Source: Bradyrhizobium japonicum USDA 6 (GTDB lineage: Bacteria; Pseudomonadota; Alphaproteobacteria; Rhizobiales; Xanthobacteraceae). Taken from it: a stretch of DNA of 64,000 nucleotides. Below the pieces are notes generated by a model, which saw nothing but the letters and a program-made list of their open reading frames with translations, was not told the DNA's origin and made no database searches. Below are positions 1 to 7,148 of the stretch, piece by piece. Positions within the stretch are counted from its first letter, which is position 1, and each line of letters opens with the position of its first letter. Location: positions 2,768,001-2,832,000 of the forward strand of contig NC_017249.1 in assembly GCF_000284375.1 (NCBI RefSeq), in the 5' to 3' direction. The position numbers and the translations under genes are program-made.

Positions 1-21
1 CAGGACGACGACGCGAAGCAT
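1..21 (-). CDS. pqqB: PqqB, first seven codons (truncated by the window edge)
   Basis: On the minus strand an ATG at 21-19 opens a frame reading MLRVVVL before the sequence ends. This matches the characteristic N-terminus of PqqB, the metallo-beta-lactamase-fold hydroxylase of pyrroloquinoline quinone biosynthesis. A clear ribosome binding site (AGGAG, about seven bases upstream) precedes it. It lies 124 bases downstream of pqqA on the same strand, the usual pqqA-pqqB order. The identification rests on seven residues plus context, so it is strong only in combination with pqqA. Confidence 0.8.
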
Positions 22-145
22 AATACGTCTCCTGGAGGGAACGTCGCGAGGTGGATCTCAGGCCGACACGGATGCCGACAAAGTTCGTGTCTTCCGGAAA
101 CCGATCGTGACCGAAAGATCCACCTGCGCAGAAACCACCAACCGC

Positions 146-226
146 TTACTTGCGGGTGGCGCTCACATACATGTTGATTTCCATGCCACAGGGCACTTCG
201 ACGATCTTCGGGGCTTTCCAGGCCAT
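146..226 (-). CDS. pqqA: PqqA, 26-residue precursor peptide of PQQ
   Basis: This encodes the ribosomal peptide from which the redox cofactor pyrroloquinoline quinone is built. The 26-residue product starts MAWKAPKIVEVP and ends GMEINMYVSATRK. It contains the invariant Glu16-x-x-x-Tyr20 pair that PqqE cross-links. The frame is open further upstream, but the ATG at 226-224 is preceded by a good GGAGAG Shine-Dalgarno, and the family length (22-30 residues) fixes the start there. pqqB begins 124 bases downstream, so the rest of the operon lies outside the window. In Bradyrhizobium PQQ serves periplasmic quinoprotein alcohol and sugar dehydrogenases. Confidence 0.93.
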   Translation of the reverse strand: MAWKAPKIVEVPCGMEINMYVSATRK

Positions 227-473
227 TTTGGCTCTCCATTTCACGAATTCGGACGTATCCGCCCGACGGTTAAAGTAATGCGAGCGGAAAAGTTCGCTAG
301 TGAAATCTTCCCGAGAAAGCCATGTTGCGCCGCGAAAATGATGGTGGAACATCACTTCCCGTGATGCTGCCTTGCGCAGGGCGCATTCGGTCGCGAACCC
401 TGTCCTGATAAAGCAGTTGTGAGTGCAGTGCAGCTTTCAATCCGGTACAGGCCTGCCAAGTTGGACCCTCGTG

Positions 474-731
474 ATGCCCAGATACTTCTTCAACACCCGC
501 ATCGGCGACGAACTGATCGTGGATCCCGACGGAGAGGACCTGCGTAACCCCGATCGCGCCTGGGAGGTCGCCCGCCAGATGATCCTGGAGGTGGTGAAGT
601 CGGAGGGCGCCCAGCCGGCGCTCATGGAGGCCGTCATCGAGGTGACCGACGACGACGGGGAGATCGTGCTCGAATTCCCCTTCACCGAGGCCCTGCTGGA
701 CATACCGGACGAGTCCGCGACCAGGCATTGA
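474..731 (+). CDS. DUF6894-type small protein
   Basis: An 85-residue protein beginning MPRYFFNTRIGDELIVDPDG. It fits the DUF6894 family of small rhizobial proteins, which start M-P-R/K-Y-[FY]-F and carry a D-x-x-G-x-[ED]-L segment followed by an A-R helix. The frame is open for 17 more codons upstream, but the family start and the ATG at 474 agree. The function is unknown. These genes are typically stand-alone and multicopy in Bradyrhizobium. No signal peptide or membrane segment is visible. It stands alone here, between the pqq operon (opposite strand) and a repeat. Confidence 0.75.
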   Translation: MPRYFFNTRIGDELIVDPDGEDLRNPDRAWEVARQMILEVVKSEGAQPALMEAVIEVTDDDGEIVLEFPFTEALLDIPDESATRH

Positions 732-767
732 ATTCGGCTGAACTCAGTCAGGGCGAAAGTGCGCTCT

Positions 768-883
768 CTCTCCCGCTTGCGGGGGAGGGTTGGGGAGGGG
801 TATCTCCGCAGAGAGACTCCCAATGAGGAGAGAGCCCCCACCCGCCGCGCTTCGCGCGTCGACCTCCCCCGCAAGCGGGAGAG
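768..883. repeat. Inverted repeat pair, 21-bp GC-rich arms
   Basis: Arms at 768-788 and 863-883 are inverted copies of a core built on CCCGCTTGCGGG (one mismatch across the arms), and each arm core is itself palindromic. The interior carries further short G/C and GAGAGA runs. This type of intergenic palindrome is common in Bradyrhizobiaceae genomes. It lies between the DUF6894 gene and the amidase and may act as a terminator or processed hairpin. Confidence 0.8.
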
Positions 884-983
884 GTTGCAGCGCGCCCGTA
901 GTGACAGCTCTTCCTCCCCGCGAAATCCGCATGGCTTTGCTGCATTCCCGGCGCTAAAAGACGCCGGTTAAACGGAGCAAGCC

Positions 984-2384
984 ATGCAAGATCTCTGGCG
1001 CCTGTCGGCCGCCGACCTCGCGACCCTCGTCAAATCCAAAAAGGTCTCCGCCAGGGAGGCAGCCAAGGCCGGTTTGGCCCGCCTGGACGCCGTCAATCCC
1101 CAGCTCAACGCGGTGATCGACCACCGGCCGGAGGACGTGCTCAAGCAGGCTGACGCCGTCGATGCCGCCATCGCCCGGGGCGAAGATCCCGGTGTGCTCG
1201 CCGGCGTGCCCGTCACCATCAAGGCCAATGTCGACCAGGAAGGCTTTGCCACCACCAACGGCCTGAAGCTCCAGCGCGACCTGATCGCGCGCGAGGACAA
1301 TCCGGTGGTCGCCAATTTCCGCAAATCGGGGGCCATTCTGCTTGGCCGCACCAATTGCCCGGCCTTCTCCTATCGCTGGTTCACCACCAATCTGGTCCAT
1401 GGCGACACCAAGAACCCCCGCGACGCCTCGCTGACGCCGGGCGGCTCGTCCGGCGGCGCCGGCTCGGCGGTCGCGGCCGGCATCGGCCATATCGCCCATG
1501 GCACCGACATCGCCGGCTCGATCCGATATCCCGCCTATGCCTGCGGCGTGCACGGCCTGCGCCCGACCTTGGGCCGCATCCCCGCCTTCAACCCGGCGCT
1601 GCCGGAGCGTCCGATCGGGCCGCAGATCATGGCCGTGTCGGGCCCGCTGGCGCGCACCGTCAACGATCTCAGGATCTCGCTCGAAGCCATGTCAGCCCGC
1701 GACATCCGCGACCCCTGGTTCGTGCCGGTCCCATTGCAGGGCCCCGCGCGGCCGAAGCGCGCCGCGCTCTGCCTCAACCCGGACGGGCTTGCGACCAAAC
1801 CGGAGGTGAAGGCGGCCGTGACTGACGCCGGCAAGCGGCTGGAGCGCGCCAGCTGGACTGTCGAGGTCATCGAGAACACGCCGCCGATGCGCGAGGCGGT
1901 CGAGTGGCAAAGAAAACTCTGGCTTGGCGACGGCTATGAGGCGCAGCTGGAGATGGCTGAGCGTGAAGGCGATCCCGGTGCGCTGGCCTGCCTGCGCGGC
2001 AATCGCGCCAAGGTCACGCCGATGGACCAGGCGGACTACGCCAAGGCGCTGACGCGCCGCGCCACGCTGACGCGCGACTGGATGCTGTTCTTCGAAAAAT
2101 ATGCCGTGGTGCTCACGCCGGTGTCCGGCGAGCTGCCGTTTCCGGATCATCTCGACCGCAAGGACAACGAATCCTTCGAGCGCGTCTGGGAGGCGCAGAT
2201 GCCGCAAATCGCGACCCCGTTCATGGGACTGCCGGGCCTCGTGGTCTCCACCGGTCTGGTCGGCAAGGCGCCGGTCGGCGTGCACATCGTGTCTGGCCGC
2301 TATCGCGAGGATCTGTGTCTGCTCGCGGGCGAAGCGATCGAGGCGGGCGGCGTGCCGCCGTCGCCGATCGATCCCGTGGGTTAG
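984..2384 (+). CDS. Amidase signature family hydrolase
   Basis: A 466-residue amidase-signature enzyme that hydrolyses a C-N amide bond; the substrate cannot be told from the sequence. The Ser-cisSer-Lys triad is visible: Lys80 in PVTIKANVD, cis-Ser155/Ser156 in the glycine-serine loop (PGGSSGGAGSAVAAG) and nucleophile Ser179 in GTDIAGSIRYPA. Its length is normal for the family, and no signal peptide is seen, so it is probably cytosolic. The start has a GGAG site seven bases upstream. Two bases separate its stop from the glutathione peroxidase start, so the two are probably co-transcribed and translationally coupled. It is not GatA in context, because gatB/gatC are absent. Confidence 0.88.
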   Translation: MQDLWRLSAADLATLVKSKKVSAREAAKAGLARLDAVNPQLNAVIDHRPEDVLKQADAVDAAIARGEDPGVLAGVPVTIKANVDQEGFATTNGLKLQRDLIAREDNPVVANFRKSGAILLGRTNCPAFSYRWFTTNLVHGDTKNPRDASLTPGGSSGGAGSAVAAGIGHIAHGTDIAGSIRYPAYACGVHGLRPTLGRIPAFNPALPERPIGPQIMAVSGPLARTVNDLRISLEAMSARDIRDPWFVPVPLQGPARPKRAALCLNPDGLATKPEVKAAVTDAGKRLERASWTVEVIENTPPMREAVEWQRKLWLGDGYEAQLEMAEREGDPGALACLRGNRAKVTPMDQADYAKALTRRATLTRDWMLFFEKYAVVLTPVSGELPFPDHLDRKDNESFERVWEAQMPQIATPFMGLPGLVVSTGLVGKAPVGVHIVSGRYREDLCLLAGEAIEAGGVPPSPIDPVG

Positions 2385-2386
2385 CG

Positions 2387-2863
2387 ATGTCTGTGATCTA
2401 CGACTTCAAGGCCAACTCGCTTCTCGGCGAGGAGGTGCCCATGCGCCGTTTCGAGGGGCAGGTGCTCTTGATCGTCAACACCGCGAGCAAATGCGGCTTC
2501 ACGCCGCAATATCGCGGGCTGGAGGATCTCTATCGCGACCTCTCGCCGCGCGGCTTCTCGGTGCTCGGCTTCCCCTGCAACCAGTTCGGCGCGCAGGAGC
2601 CGGGGCAGGCGAGCGAGATCCAGGCATTCTGCTCGACCAACTACGACGTCACCTTTCCCCTGTTCGAGAAGATCGACGTCAACGGCGCCCACGCGCACCC
2701 TCTGTATGAGTACCTGAAACGCCAGCAATCCGGCCTGCTGGGCGCCTCCATCAAATGGAATTTCACCAAATTCCTCGTGGACCGTGCCGGCAAGGTGATC
2801 GCGCGCTACGCGCCGACCGCCCGTCCCGAAGGATTGCGGCAGCAAATCGAGACCCTGTTATGA
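2387..2863 (+). CDS. Glutathione peroxidase family protein
   Basis: A 158-residue thiol peroxidase of the glutathione peroxidase family (Cys type) that reduces hydroperoxides in the cytosol, in bacteria often using thioredoxin. The family tetrad is present: peroxidatic Cys36 in NTASKCGFTPQY, Gln66 in FPCNQFG, and Trp124-Asn125 in KWNFTKFLV. A resolving-type cysteine (Cys64 or Cys82) is also available. A longer frame starts at 2315 inside the amidase gene, but the ATG at 2387, two bases after the amidase stop, gives the family N-terminus. Its stop overlaps the next gene (ATGA). Confidence 0.92.
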   Translation: MSVIYDFKANSLLGEEVPMRRFEGQVLLIVNTASKCGFTPQYRGLEDLYRDLSPRGFSVLGFPCNQFGAQEPGQASEIQAFCSTNYDVTFPLFEKIDVNGAHAHPLYEYLKRQQSGLLGASIKWNFTKFLVDRAGKVIARYAPTARPEGLRQQIETLL

Positions 2864-3117
2864 GCGAGACAATCATGAGCGACGAATTTCCGGACCGCCT
2901 GTCGGTCGACCCGAACAGCCCCTATTACAACGCGGATATTCTCTCGCGCGACGTCGGCATCCGCTTCAAGGGTGTCGAGAAGACCAATGTCGAGGAGTAC
3001 TGCATCAGCGAAGGCTGGGTCCGCGTCACCGCCGGAAACGCCAAGGACCGCTACGGCAACCCGCTGACGATCAAGGTGCATGGTCCGGTCGAGCCGTATT
3101 TTCGAGACAAGAAGTAA
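2860..3117 (+). CDS. DUF3297 family protein
   Basis: An 85-residue protein of the DUF3297 family, recognised by DRLSVDPNSPYYN near the start, GIRFKGVEKT and the conserved VEEYCISEGWVRV segment. The function is unknown; the family is widespread in Proteobacteria as a small soluble protein. I took the ATG that overlaps the glutathione peroxidase stop (ATGA, 2860). The internal ATG at 2875, giving MSDEFPDRL, is closer to the usual family start and is a serious alternative. It ends an amidase-peroxidase-DUF3297 operon. Confidence 0.85.
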   Translation: MSETIMSDEFPDRLSVDPNSPYYNADILSRDVGIRFKGVEKTNVEEYCISEGWVRVTAGNAKDRYGNPLTIKVHGPVEPYFRDKK

Positions 3118-3136
3118 GCGCACTGCGCTCTCTCCC

Positions 3137-3222
3137 CGTCATTGCGAGCGAAGCGAAGCAATCCAGAATCTTTCCGCCGTGACAGTCTGGATTGCTTCGT
3201 CGCTTTGCTCCTCGCAATGACG
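3137..3222. repeat. Palindromic repeat, CATTGCGAG family, copy 1
   Basis: An 86-base imperfect palindrome with arms CGTCATTGCGAGCGAAGCGA and its inverted match ending CTCGCAATGACG, plus inner arms AGCAATCCAGA/TCTGGATTGCT. Seven copies occur in this window. This one lies 19 bases before tarD and after the DUF3297 gene, where it could form a stable transcript hairpin. Confidence 0.92.
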
Positions 3223-3241
3223 AAAGTGAAAGGCCAAGCCC

Positions 3242-4411
3242 ATGTCCGTCCGCATCGTTGACGTCCGCGAGATCACGAAGCCGATCTCATCGCCGATCCG
3301 CAACGCCTATATCGACTTCACCAAGATGACGACGAGCCTCGTCGCCGTCGTCACCGACGTCGTCCGCGACGGCAAGCGCGTCGTCGGCTACGGCTTCAAT
3401 TCCAACGGCCGCTACGGGCAGGGTGGCCTGATCCGCGAGCGCTTTGCCTCGCGCATCCTGGAGGCCGACCCGAACGCGCTGCTGAATGCGGCCGGTGACA
3501 ATCTCGACCCCGACAAGGTCTGGGCCGCGATGATGACCAACGAGAAGCCGGGCGGCCATGGCGAGCGTTCGGTCGCGGTCGGCACCATCGACATGGCGGT
3601 GTGGGACGCAGTGGCGAAGATCGCAGGCAAGCCGCTGTTCCGGCTGCTCGCCGAACGGCACGGCGTGAGCGCCAATCCGCGCGTCTTCGTCTACGCCGCC
3701 GGCGGCTATTATTATCCCGGCAAGGATCTCTCGATGCTGCGCGGCGAGATGCGCGGCTATCTCGATCGCGGTTACAACGTCGTCAAGATGAAGATCGGCG
3801 GCGCGTCGATCGAAGACGACCGCACCCGCATCGAGGCGGTGCTGAAGGAGATCGGCAAGGACGCGCAGCTCGCGGTCGACGCCAATGGCCGCTTCGATCT
3901 CGAGACCGGCATCGCCTACGCCAAGATGCTGCGGGACTATCCGCTGTTCTGGTACGAGGAGGTCGGCGATCCCCTCGACTACGCGCTGCAGGCCGCACTC
4001 GCCGAATTCTATCCGGGCCCGATGGCGACAGGCGAAAACCTGTTCAGCCACCAGGACGCGCGCAATCTCATCCGCTACGGCGGCATGCGCCCGGATCGCG
4101 ACTGGCTGCAATTCGACTGCGCGCTGTCCTACGGCCTCTGCGAATACCAGCGCACGCTGGAGGTCCTGAAAACCTACGGCTGGTCGCCGAGCCGCTGCAT
4201 CCCGCACGGTGGCCACCAGATGTCCCTCAACATCGCCGCCGGCCTCGGCCTCGGCGGCAACGAGAGCTATCCCGACCTGTTCCAGCCCTACGGCGGCTTC
4301 CCGGATGGTGTGCGCGTCGAGAACGGCCACATCACCATGCCCGACCTGCCGGGCATCGGCTTCGAAGGCAAGTCGGATCTCTACAAGGAAATGAAGGCGC
4401 TGGCGGAGTAG
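3242..4411 (+). CDS. tarD: D(-)-tartrate dehydratase, enolase superfamily
   Basis: A 389-residue enolase-superfamily dehydratase converting D-tartrate to oxaloacetate (Mg2+-dependent). I recognise it as the Bradyrhizobium japonicum D-tartrate dehydratase. The expected residues fall at the right numbers: general base Lys184 in VVKMKIGG (with Lys182), metal ligands Asp213, Glu239 and Glu265, and His322 in PHGGHQ. Sequence agreement with the protein I remember is near complete over the whole length, including the N-terminus MSVRIVDVREITKPISSPIR. No tartrate transporter or regulator is adjacent, so it appears to be a single-gene unit set off by palindromic repeats on both sides. Confidence 0.95.
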   Translation: MSVRIVDVREITKPISSPIRNAYIDFTKMTTSLVAVVTDVVRDGKRVVGYGFNSNGRYGQGGLIRERFASRILEADPNALLNAAGDNLDPDKVWAAMMTNEKPGGHGERSVAVGTIDMAVWDAVAKIAGKPLFRLLAERHGVSANPRVFVYAAGGYYYPGKDLSMLRGEMRGYLDRGYNVVKMKIGGASIEDDRTRIEAVLKEIGKDAQLAVDANGRFDLETGIAYAKMLRDYPLFWYEEVGDPLDYALQAALAEFYPGPMATGENLFSHQDARNLIRYGGMRPDRDWLQFDCALSYGLCEYQRTLEVLKTYGWSPSRCIPHGGHQMSLNIAAGLGLGGNESYPDLFQPYGGFPDGVRVENGHITMPDLPGIGFEGKSDLYKEMKALAE

Positions 4412-4431
4412 GGGGCTGCGGCAACACTCTC

Positions 4432-4518
4432 CGTCATTGCGAGCGAAGCGAAGCAATCCAGAATCCTTCCGTTGAGGCAGTCTGGATCGCTTCGTCGCAA
4501 GTGCTCCTCGCAACGACG
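4432..4518. repeat. Palindromic repeat, CATTGCGAG family, copy 2
   Basis: An 87-base copy with the same outer arms (CGTCATTGCGAG / CTCGCAACGACG) and inner arms GCAATCCAGA/TCTGGATCGC. It lies 20 bases after the tarD stop. Its right half (GCAGTCTGGAT...GCTTCGTCGCAAGTGCTCCTCGCAA) is nearly the same as in copies 3 and 4. Confidence 0.92.
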
Positions 4519-4599
4519 GTGGAGACAGCGGCGTCTCGTGCCGATACCCCGCGCCTGTAGACCTCGGCCAGTGATTGCGTCAGGTGCTGCCACACACTC

Positions 4600-4686
4600 C
4601 GTCATTGCGAGCGCAGCGAAGCAATCCAGAATCTTTCCGTTGAGGCAGTCTGGATTGCTTCGTCGCAAGTGCTCCTCGCAATGACG
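4600..4686. repeat. Palindromic repeat, CATTGCGAG family, copy 3
   Basis: An 87-base copy in direct orientation with copy 2, 81 bases from it and very similar throughout. It is the nearest upstream neighbour of the GIY-YIG gene. The space 4412-4787 otherwise holds no gene I can support. Confidence 0.92.
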
Positions 4687-4787
4687 GCGGAGAGATCTGC
4701 GTTTTTTTATCATGCCTATTGCAGATGCTGCTCGCGATCATCTCTTGGTTGTGATAGAGTGAATACTCTCGTTGATCGAGCGCAATC

Positions 4788-5075
4788 ATGAAGCAGCCTT
4801 GCGTGTACATGTTCGCCAATCGCCGCAGTGGGACGATCTACGTCGGCGTCACCTCGAATCCGCCGCGCCGCGCGTTCGAGCATCATGAGGGCCTGGTGAA
4901 GGGCTTCTCGTCAAAATACGGCTGCAAGCTGCTCGTCTGGTACGAACTGCACGCGACAATGACCGATGCGATTGCGCGTGAGAAGCAGATCAAGGGGGGC
5001 AGCAGAGCGAAGAAGCTTGCGCTGATCGAGAGCGCCAATCCGGACTGGACGGATCTCTACGAGACGCTGATCTGA
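4788..5075 (+). CDS. Small GIY-YIG nuclease-domain protein
   Basis: A 95-residue single-domain protein of the YhbQ/UPF0213-like GIY-YIG family, predicted to cut DNA. The GIY-YIG strands appear as VYMFANRR...TIYVGVTS near the N-terminus. The catalytic Arg lies in NPPRRAFEHHEG, and the metal-binding Glu lies in the AIAREKQIKGG helix. It spans the whole domain, with no DNA-binding extension. It is isolated, with two CATTGCGAG palindromes on each side within 270 bases and no shared operon partner. The association with the repeats is visible; a functional link is inference. Confidence 0.9.
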   Translation: MKQPCVYMFANRRSGTIYVGVTSNPPRRAFEHHEGLVKGFSSKYGCKLLVWYELHATMTDAIAREKQIKGGSRAKKLALIESANPDWTDLYETLI

Positions 5076-5120
5076 CTACAGGGGGAGTGGCGGTGGTAGG
5101 CGAGAGGGCGCCCCTCATTC

Positions 5121-5202
5121 CGTCATTGCGATCGAAGCAATCCAGAGTTTCTCGGCGGAGGCAGTCTGGATTGCTTCGTCGCAAGTGCTCCTCGCAATGA
5201 CG
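5121..5202. repeat. Palindromic repeat, CATTGCGAG family, copy 4
   Basis: An 82-base copy starting 46 bases after the GIY-YIG stop. The left arm is shortened (CGTCATTGCGATCGAAGCAA, lacking the AGCGAAGC step of copies 1-3), while the right arm matches copies 2 and 3. The deletion makes the arms unequal. Confidence 0.9.
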
Positions 5203-5271
5203 GTGGAGGGAGCGGCGTCCCGGCTACGACGGACGGTGGGCTGGGATTGTGCAAGGTGTAGCCACATATTC

Positions 5272-5351
5272 CGTCATTGCGAGCGCAGCGAAGCAATCCA
5301 GGATCTTTCCCGGGAGGCAGTCTGGATTGCTTCGCTGCGCTCGCAATGACG
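5272..5351. repeat. Palindromic repeat, CATTGCGAG family, copy 5
   Basis: An 80-base copy with a more symmetric form: left arm GTCATTGCGAGCGCAGCGAA, right arm TTCGCTGCGCTCGCAATGAC, a near-perfect long stem. It lies 24 bases beyond the stop of the minus-strand malonyl-CoA decarboxylase gene, where it could end or stabilise that transcript. Confidence 0.92.
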
Positions 5352-5375
5352 ATGTGCTGCAGGCCTGCCGGCCCT

Positions 5376-6728
5376 CTACGACAACCGCATGTCCAGCAGC
5401 CTGCGTCCCTCGCCCTTGAGCAGCTTCTTCACCGCGCTCGACGCCACGACCTCGCCGTCATTGGCGTAAGCTTCGTGGTTCTTCTCGATGTCGTCGAGGC
5501 GGTAGAGGTAGTTGACCATCACGCCGGCGGACTCGCGCGCGCCTTTCGGCGAGAGGTCGCCGAGCCAGTTGATGCGCTCGAGCCGTGCGCCATTGCCGAG
5601 GTGGAAGCGGGCGACGGAATCGATCAGCTTGCCCTTCGGCGTGCGCGCCTTCAGGAAGTAATAGGCCGCGAGCGGCTCGATCACGGTGCGGAGCAGCGTG
5701 GTCGTCTCGGGGTTCTCGAACCATTTGGGATCGTCGAGGCGCTTCAGGATCTCGCGGTCCTCGTCCGACAGCGGCAGGTCCTTGTCCTGCTTCACCCATT
5801 GCATGAAGCCCGGCACCGGCGACAGCGTCACGAAGGTGTCGAGTTTCGGCGTCTCGCGGCGCAGTTCTTCGACCACCTGCTTGATCAGGAAGCTGCCGAA
5901 GGAGATGCCGCCAAGCCCGCGCTGGGTGTTCGAGATCGAATAGAACACCGCGGTGCGCGCGCGCTCGATCGGCAGATGCTGGCGATCGACCGCCAGCAGC
6001 GGCGCGATCGCACCGGGGATCGTCTCGGTCAACGCCACCTCGACGAAGATCAGCGGCTCGTCGACCATGGCGGGATGGAAGAAGGCGTAGCAGCGCCGGT
6101 CGACCGGATCGATGCGGCGGCGCAGGTCGTCCCAGTCGCTGATCTCGTGCACGGCTTCGTAACGGATGATCTTTTCGAGGATGTTGGCCGGGGTCGACCA
6201 GTCAATCCGGCGCAGCACGAGAAACCCCCTGTTGAACCACGACGAGAGAAGATGCGAGACGTCGCGATCGAGCGCGGCGAGATCGGTGTGACCGTTCATC
6301 ATGCCGAGCAGATCGGCGCGCATGTTGACGAGATCGCCGGTGCCGCCCGGCGCGCGGTTGAGGCGGCGGATCAGCTCCTGCCGGCGCGGCTCGGAGGCGA
6401 AGTGCAGCGAGCTCGCGTCTTCGTCACTAGGCCTGGCGCGCCATTTTTCGATCGCCTTGGACAGGCGTTCGCGATCGGGGCCGAAATCACGCACCAGGGC
6501 TTCGAAGAAGGCGCGGCGTCCTGCCGCATCCAACTCCTGGTAGATGTCGAGCACCTCACGCGCCATGGCAGTGCCCGAAGCTTCGCCACGACCGGACAGC
6601 AGCGCACCGCAGAGCTCGATCAGGCTTTCGGCATCGTGCTTGGTGTCGGCGGAGTCCCCGCGGCGCAGCAGCGTGCGGCCGCGATCGGAGATGGTGGCGA
6701 GCAGATCTGAGAAGAAGGCGTTGGCCAT
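5376..6728 (-). CDS. Malonyl-CoA decarboxylase
   Basis: A 450-residue malonyl-CoA decarboxylase (EC 4.1.1.9 family) forming acetyl-CoA and CO2 from malonyl-CoA. It has the all-helical N-terminal half and the GNAT-like C-terminal catalytic half. Visible family blocks are FYSISNTQRGLGGISFGSFLIKQV, with the catalytic Ser, TLSPVPGFMQW, and the NYLYRLDDIEKNHEAY segment carrying the catalytic His. Rhizobia use it for malonate use and symbiosis-related metabolism. No matB/matC neighbours are seen here, so the gene stands alone. No organelle-type leader is present, as expected for bacteria. The symbol matA is sometimes used, but the operon context is missing. Confidence 0.93.
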   Translation of the reverse strand: MANAFFSDLLATISDRGRTLLRRGDSADTKHDAESLIELCGALLSGRGEASGTAMAREVLDIYQELDAAGRRAFFEALVRDFGPDRERLSKAIEKWRARPSDEDASSLHFASEPRRQELIRRLNRAPGGTGDLVNMRADLLGMMNGHTDLAALDRDVSHLLSSWFNRGFLVLRRIDWSTPANILEKIIRYEAVHEISDWDDLRRRIDPVDRRCYAFFHPAMVDEPLIFVEVALTETIPGAIAPLLAVDRQHLPIERARTAVFYSISNTQRGLGGISFGSFLIKQVVEELRRETPKLDTFVTLSPVPGFMQWVKQDKDLPLSDEDREILKRLDDPKWFENPETTTLLRTVIEPLAAYYFLKARTPKGKLIDSVARFHLGNGARLERINWLGDLSPKGARESAGVMVNYLYRLDDIEKNHEAYANDGEVVASSAVKKLLKGEGRRLLDMRLS

Positions 6729-6888
6729 CTGGTCTTTTCGATTCCGGTTTGTGCGCTGCGGAAGCTTACACGGGATTTAGGCGGAAGCCGATCACAATCA
6801 AGCAGGGGAATTTTGTATCTTTCGTGGTGCCATGCGCCACCTGGAAAGCTGTCATGCCCCGCGAGGGCCGTTGCGCTCCACAACCGCT

Positions 6889-7148
6889 GTCATGCCCCGG
6901 CTTGACCGGGGCATCCAGTACGCCGGGACCTATCGGTTCACTCGCTGCCGTAGGGTGGGCAAAGGCGCACTTGCGCCGTGCCCACCATGTCTCGACAGCT
7001 GCGAAAGAATTGGTGGGCACGCTTCGCTTTGCCCACCCTACGGCCTGTCATGCCCCGCGCCAACGGGGCATCCGGTACGCCGTGGCTTCCCGGTGCTAGC
7101 TGCGCCGTCTCGGAGTACTGGATCGCCCGGTCAAGCCGGGCGATGACA
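6889..7148. repeat. Nested palindromic repeats (one element inside another family)
   Basis: A first element unit (TGTCATGCCCCGGCTTGACC at 6889) is interrupted by a second palindrome of about 92 bases. A second copy of the same left unit follows (7046-7082, TGTCATGCCCCG...CGGTACGCC), and then the inverted right arm GTACTGGATCGCCCGGTCAA...GATGACA (7115-7148). The right arm overlaps the 3' end of the AraC coding frame. A shorter GTCATGCCCCGCG fragment occurs at about 6851. The space 6729-6888 has no supported gene. Confidence 0.85.
6950..7041. repeat. GTAGGGTGGGCA palindrome, inner element
   Basis: A 92-base palindrome with arms GTAGGGTGGGCAAAG and CTTTGCCCACCCTAC, and inner arms GTGCCCACC / GGTGGGCAC. 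It lies wholly within the GTCATGCCCCG block, between two directly repeated copies of that block's left unit, which suggests a later insertion. Confidence 0.88.

Noticed and set aside
954..1553. Long minus-strand open frame opposite the amidase gene
   Set aside because: It is a shadow created by the GC-rich third-position bias of the real gene and shows repetitive, low-information sequence with no recognisable family.
984..2384. Amidase gene as GatA of the Glu-tRNA amidotransferase
   Set aside because: No gatB or gatC is adjacent, and the neighbours (glutathione peroxidase, DUF3297) point elsewhere.
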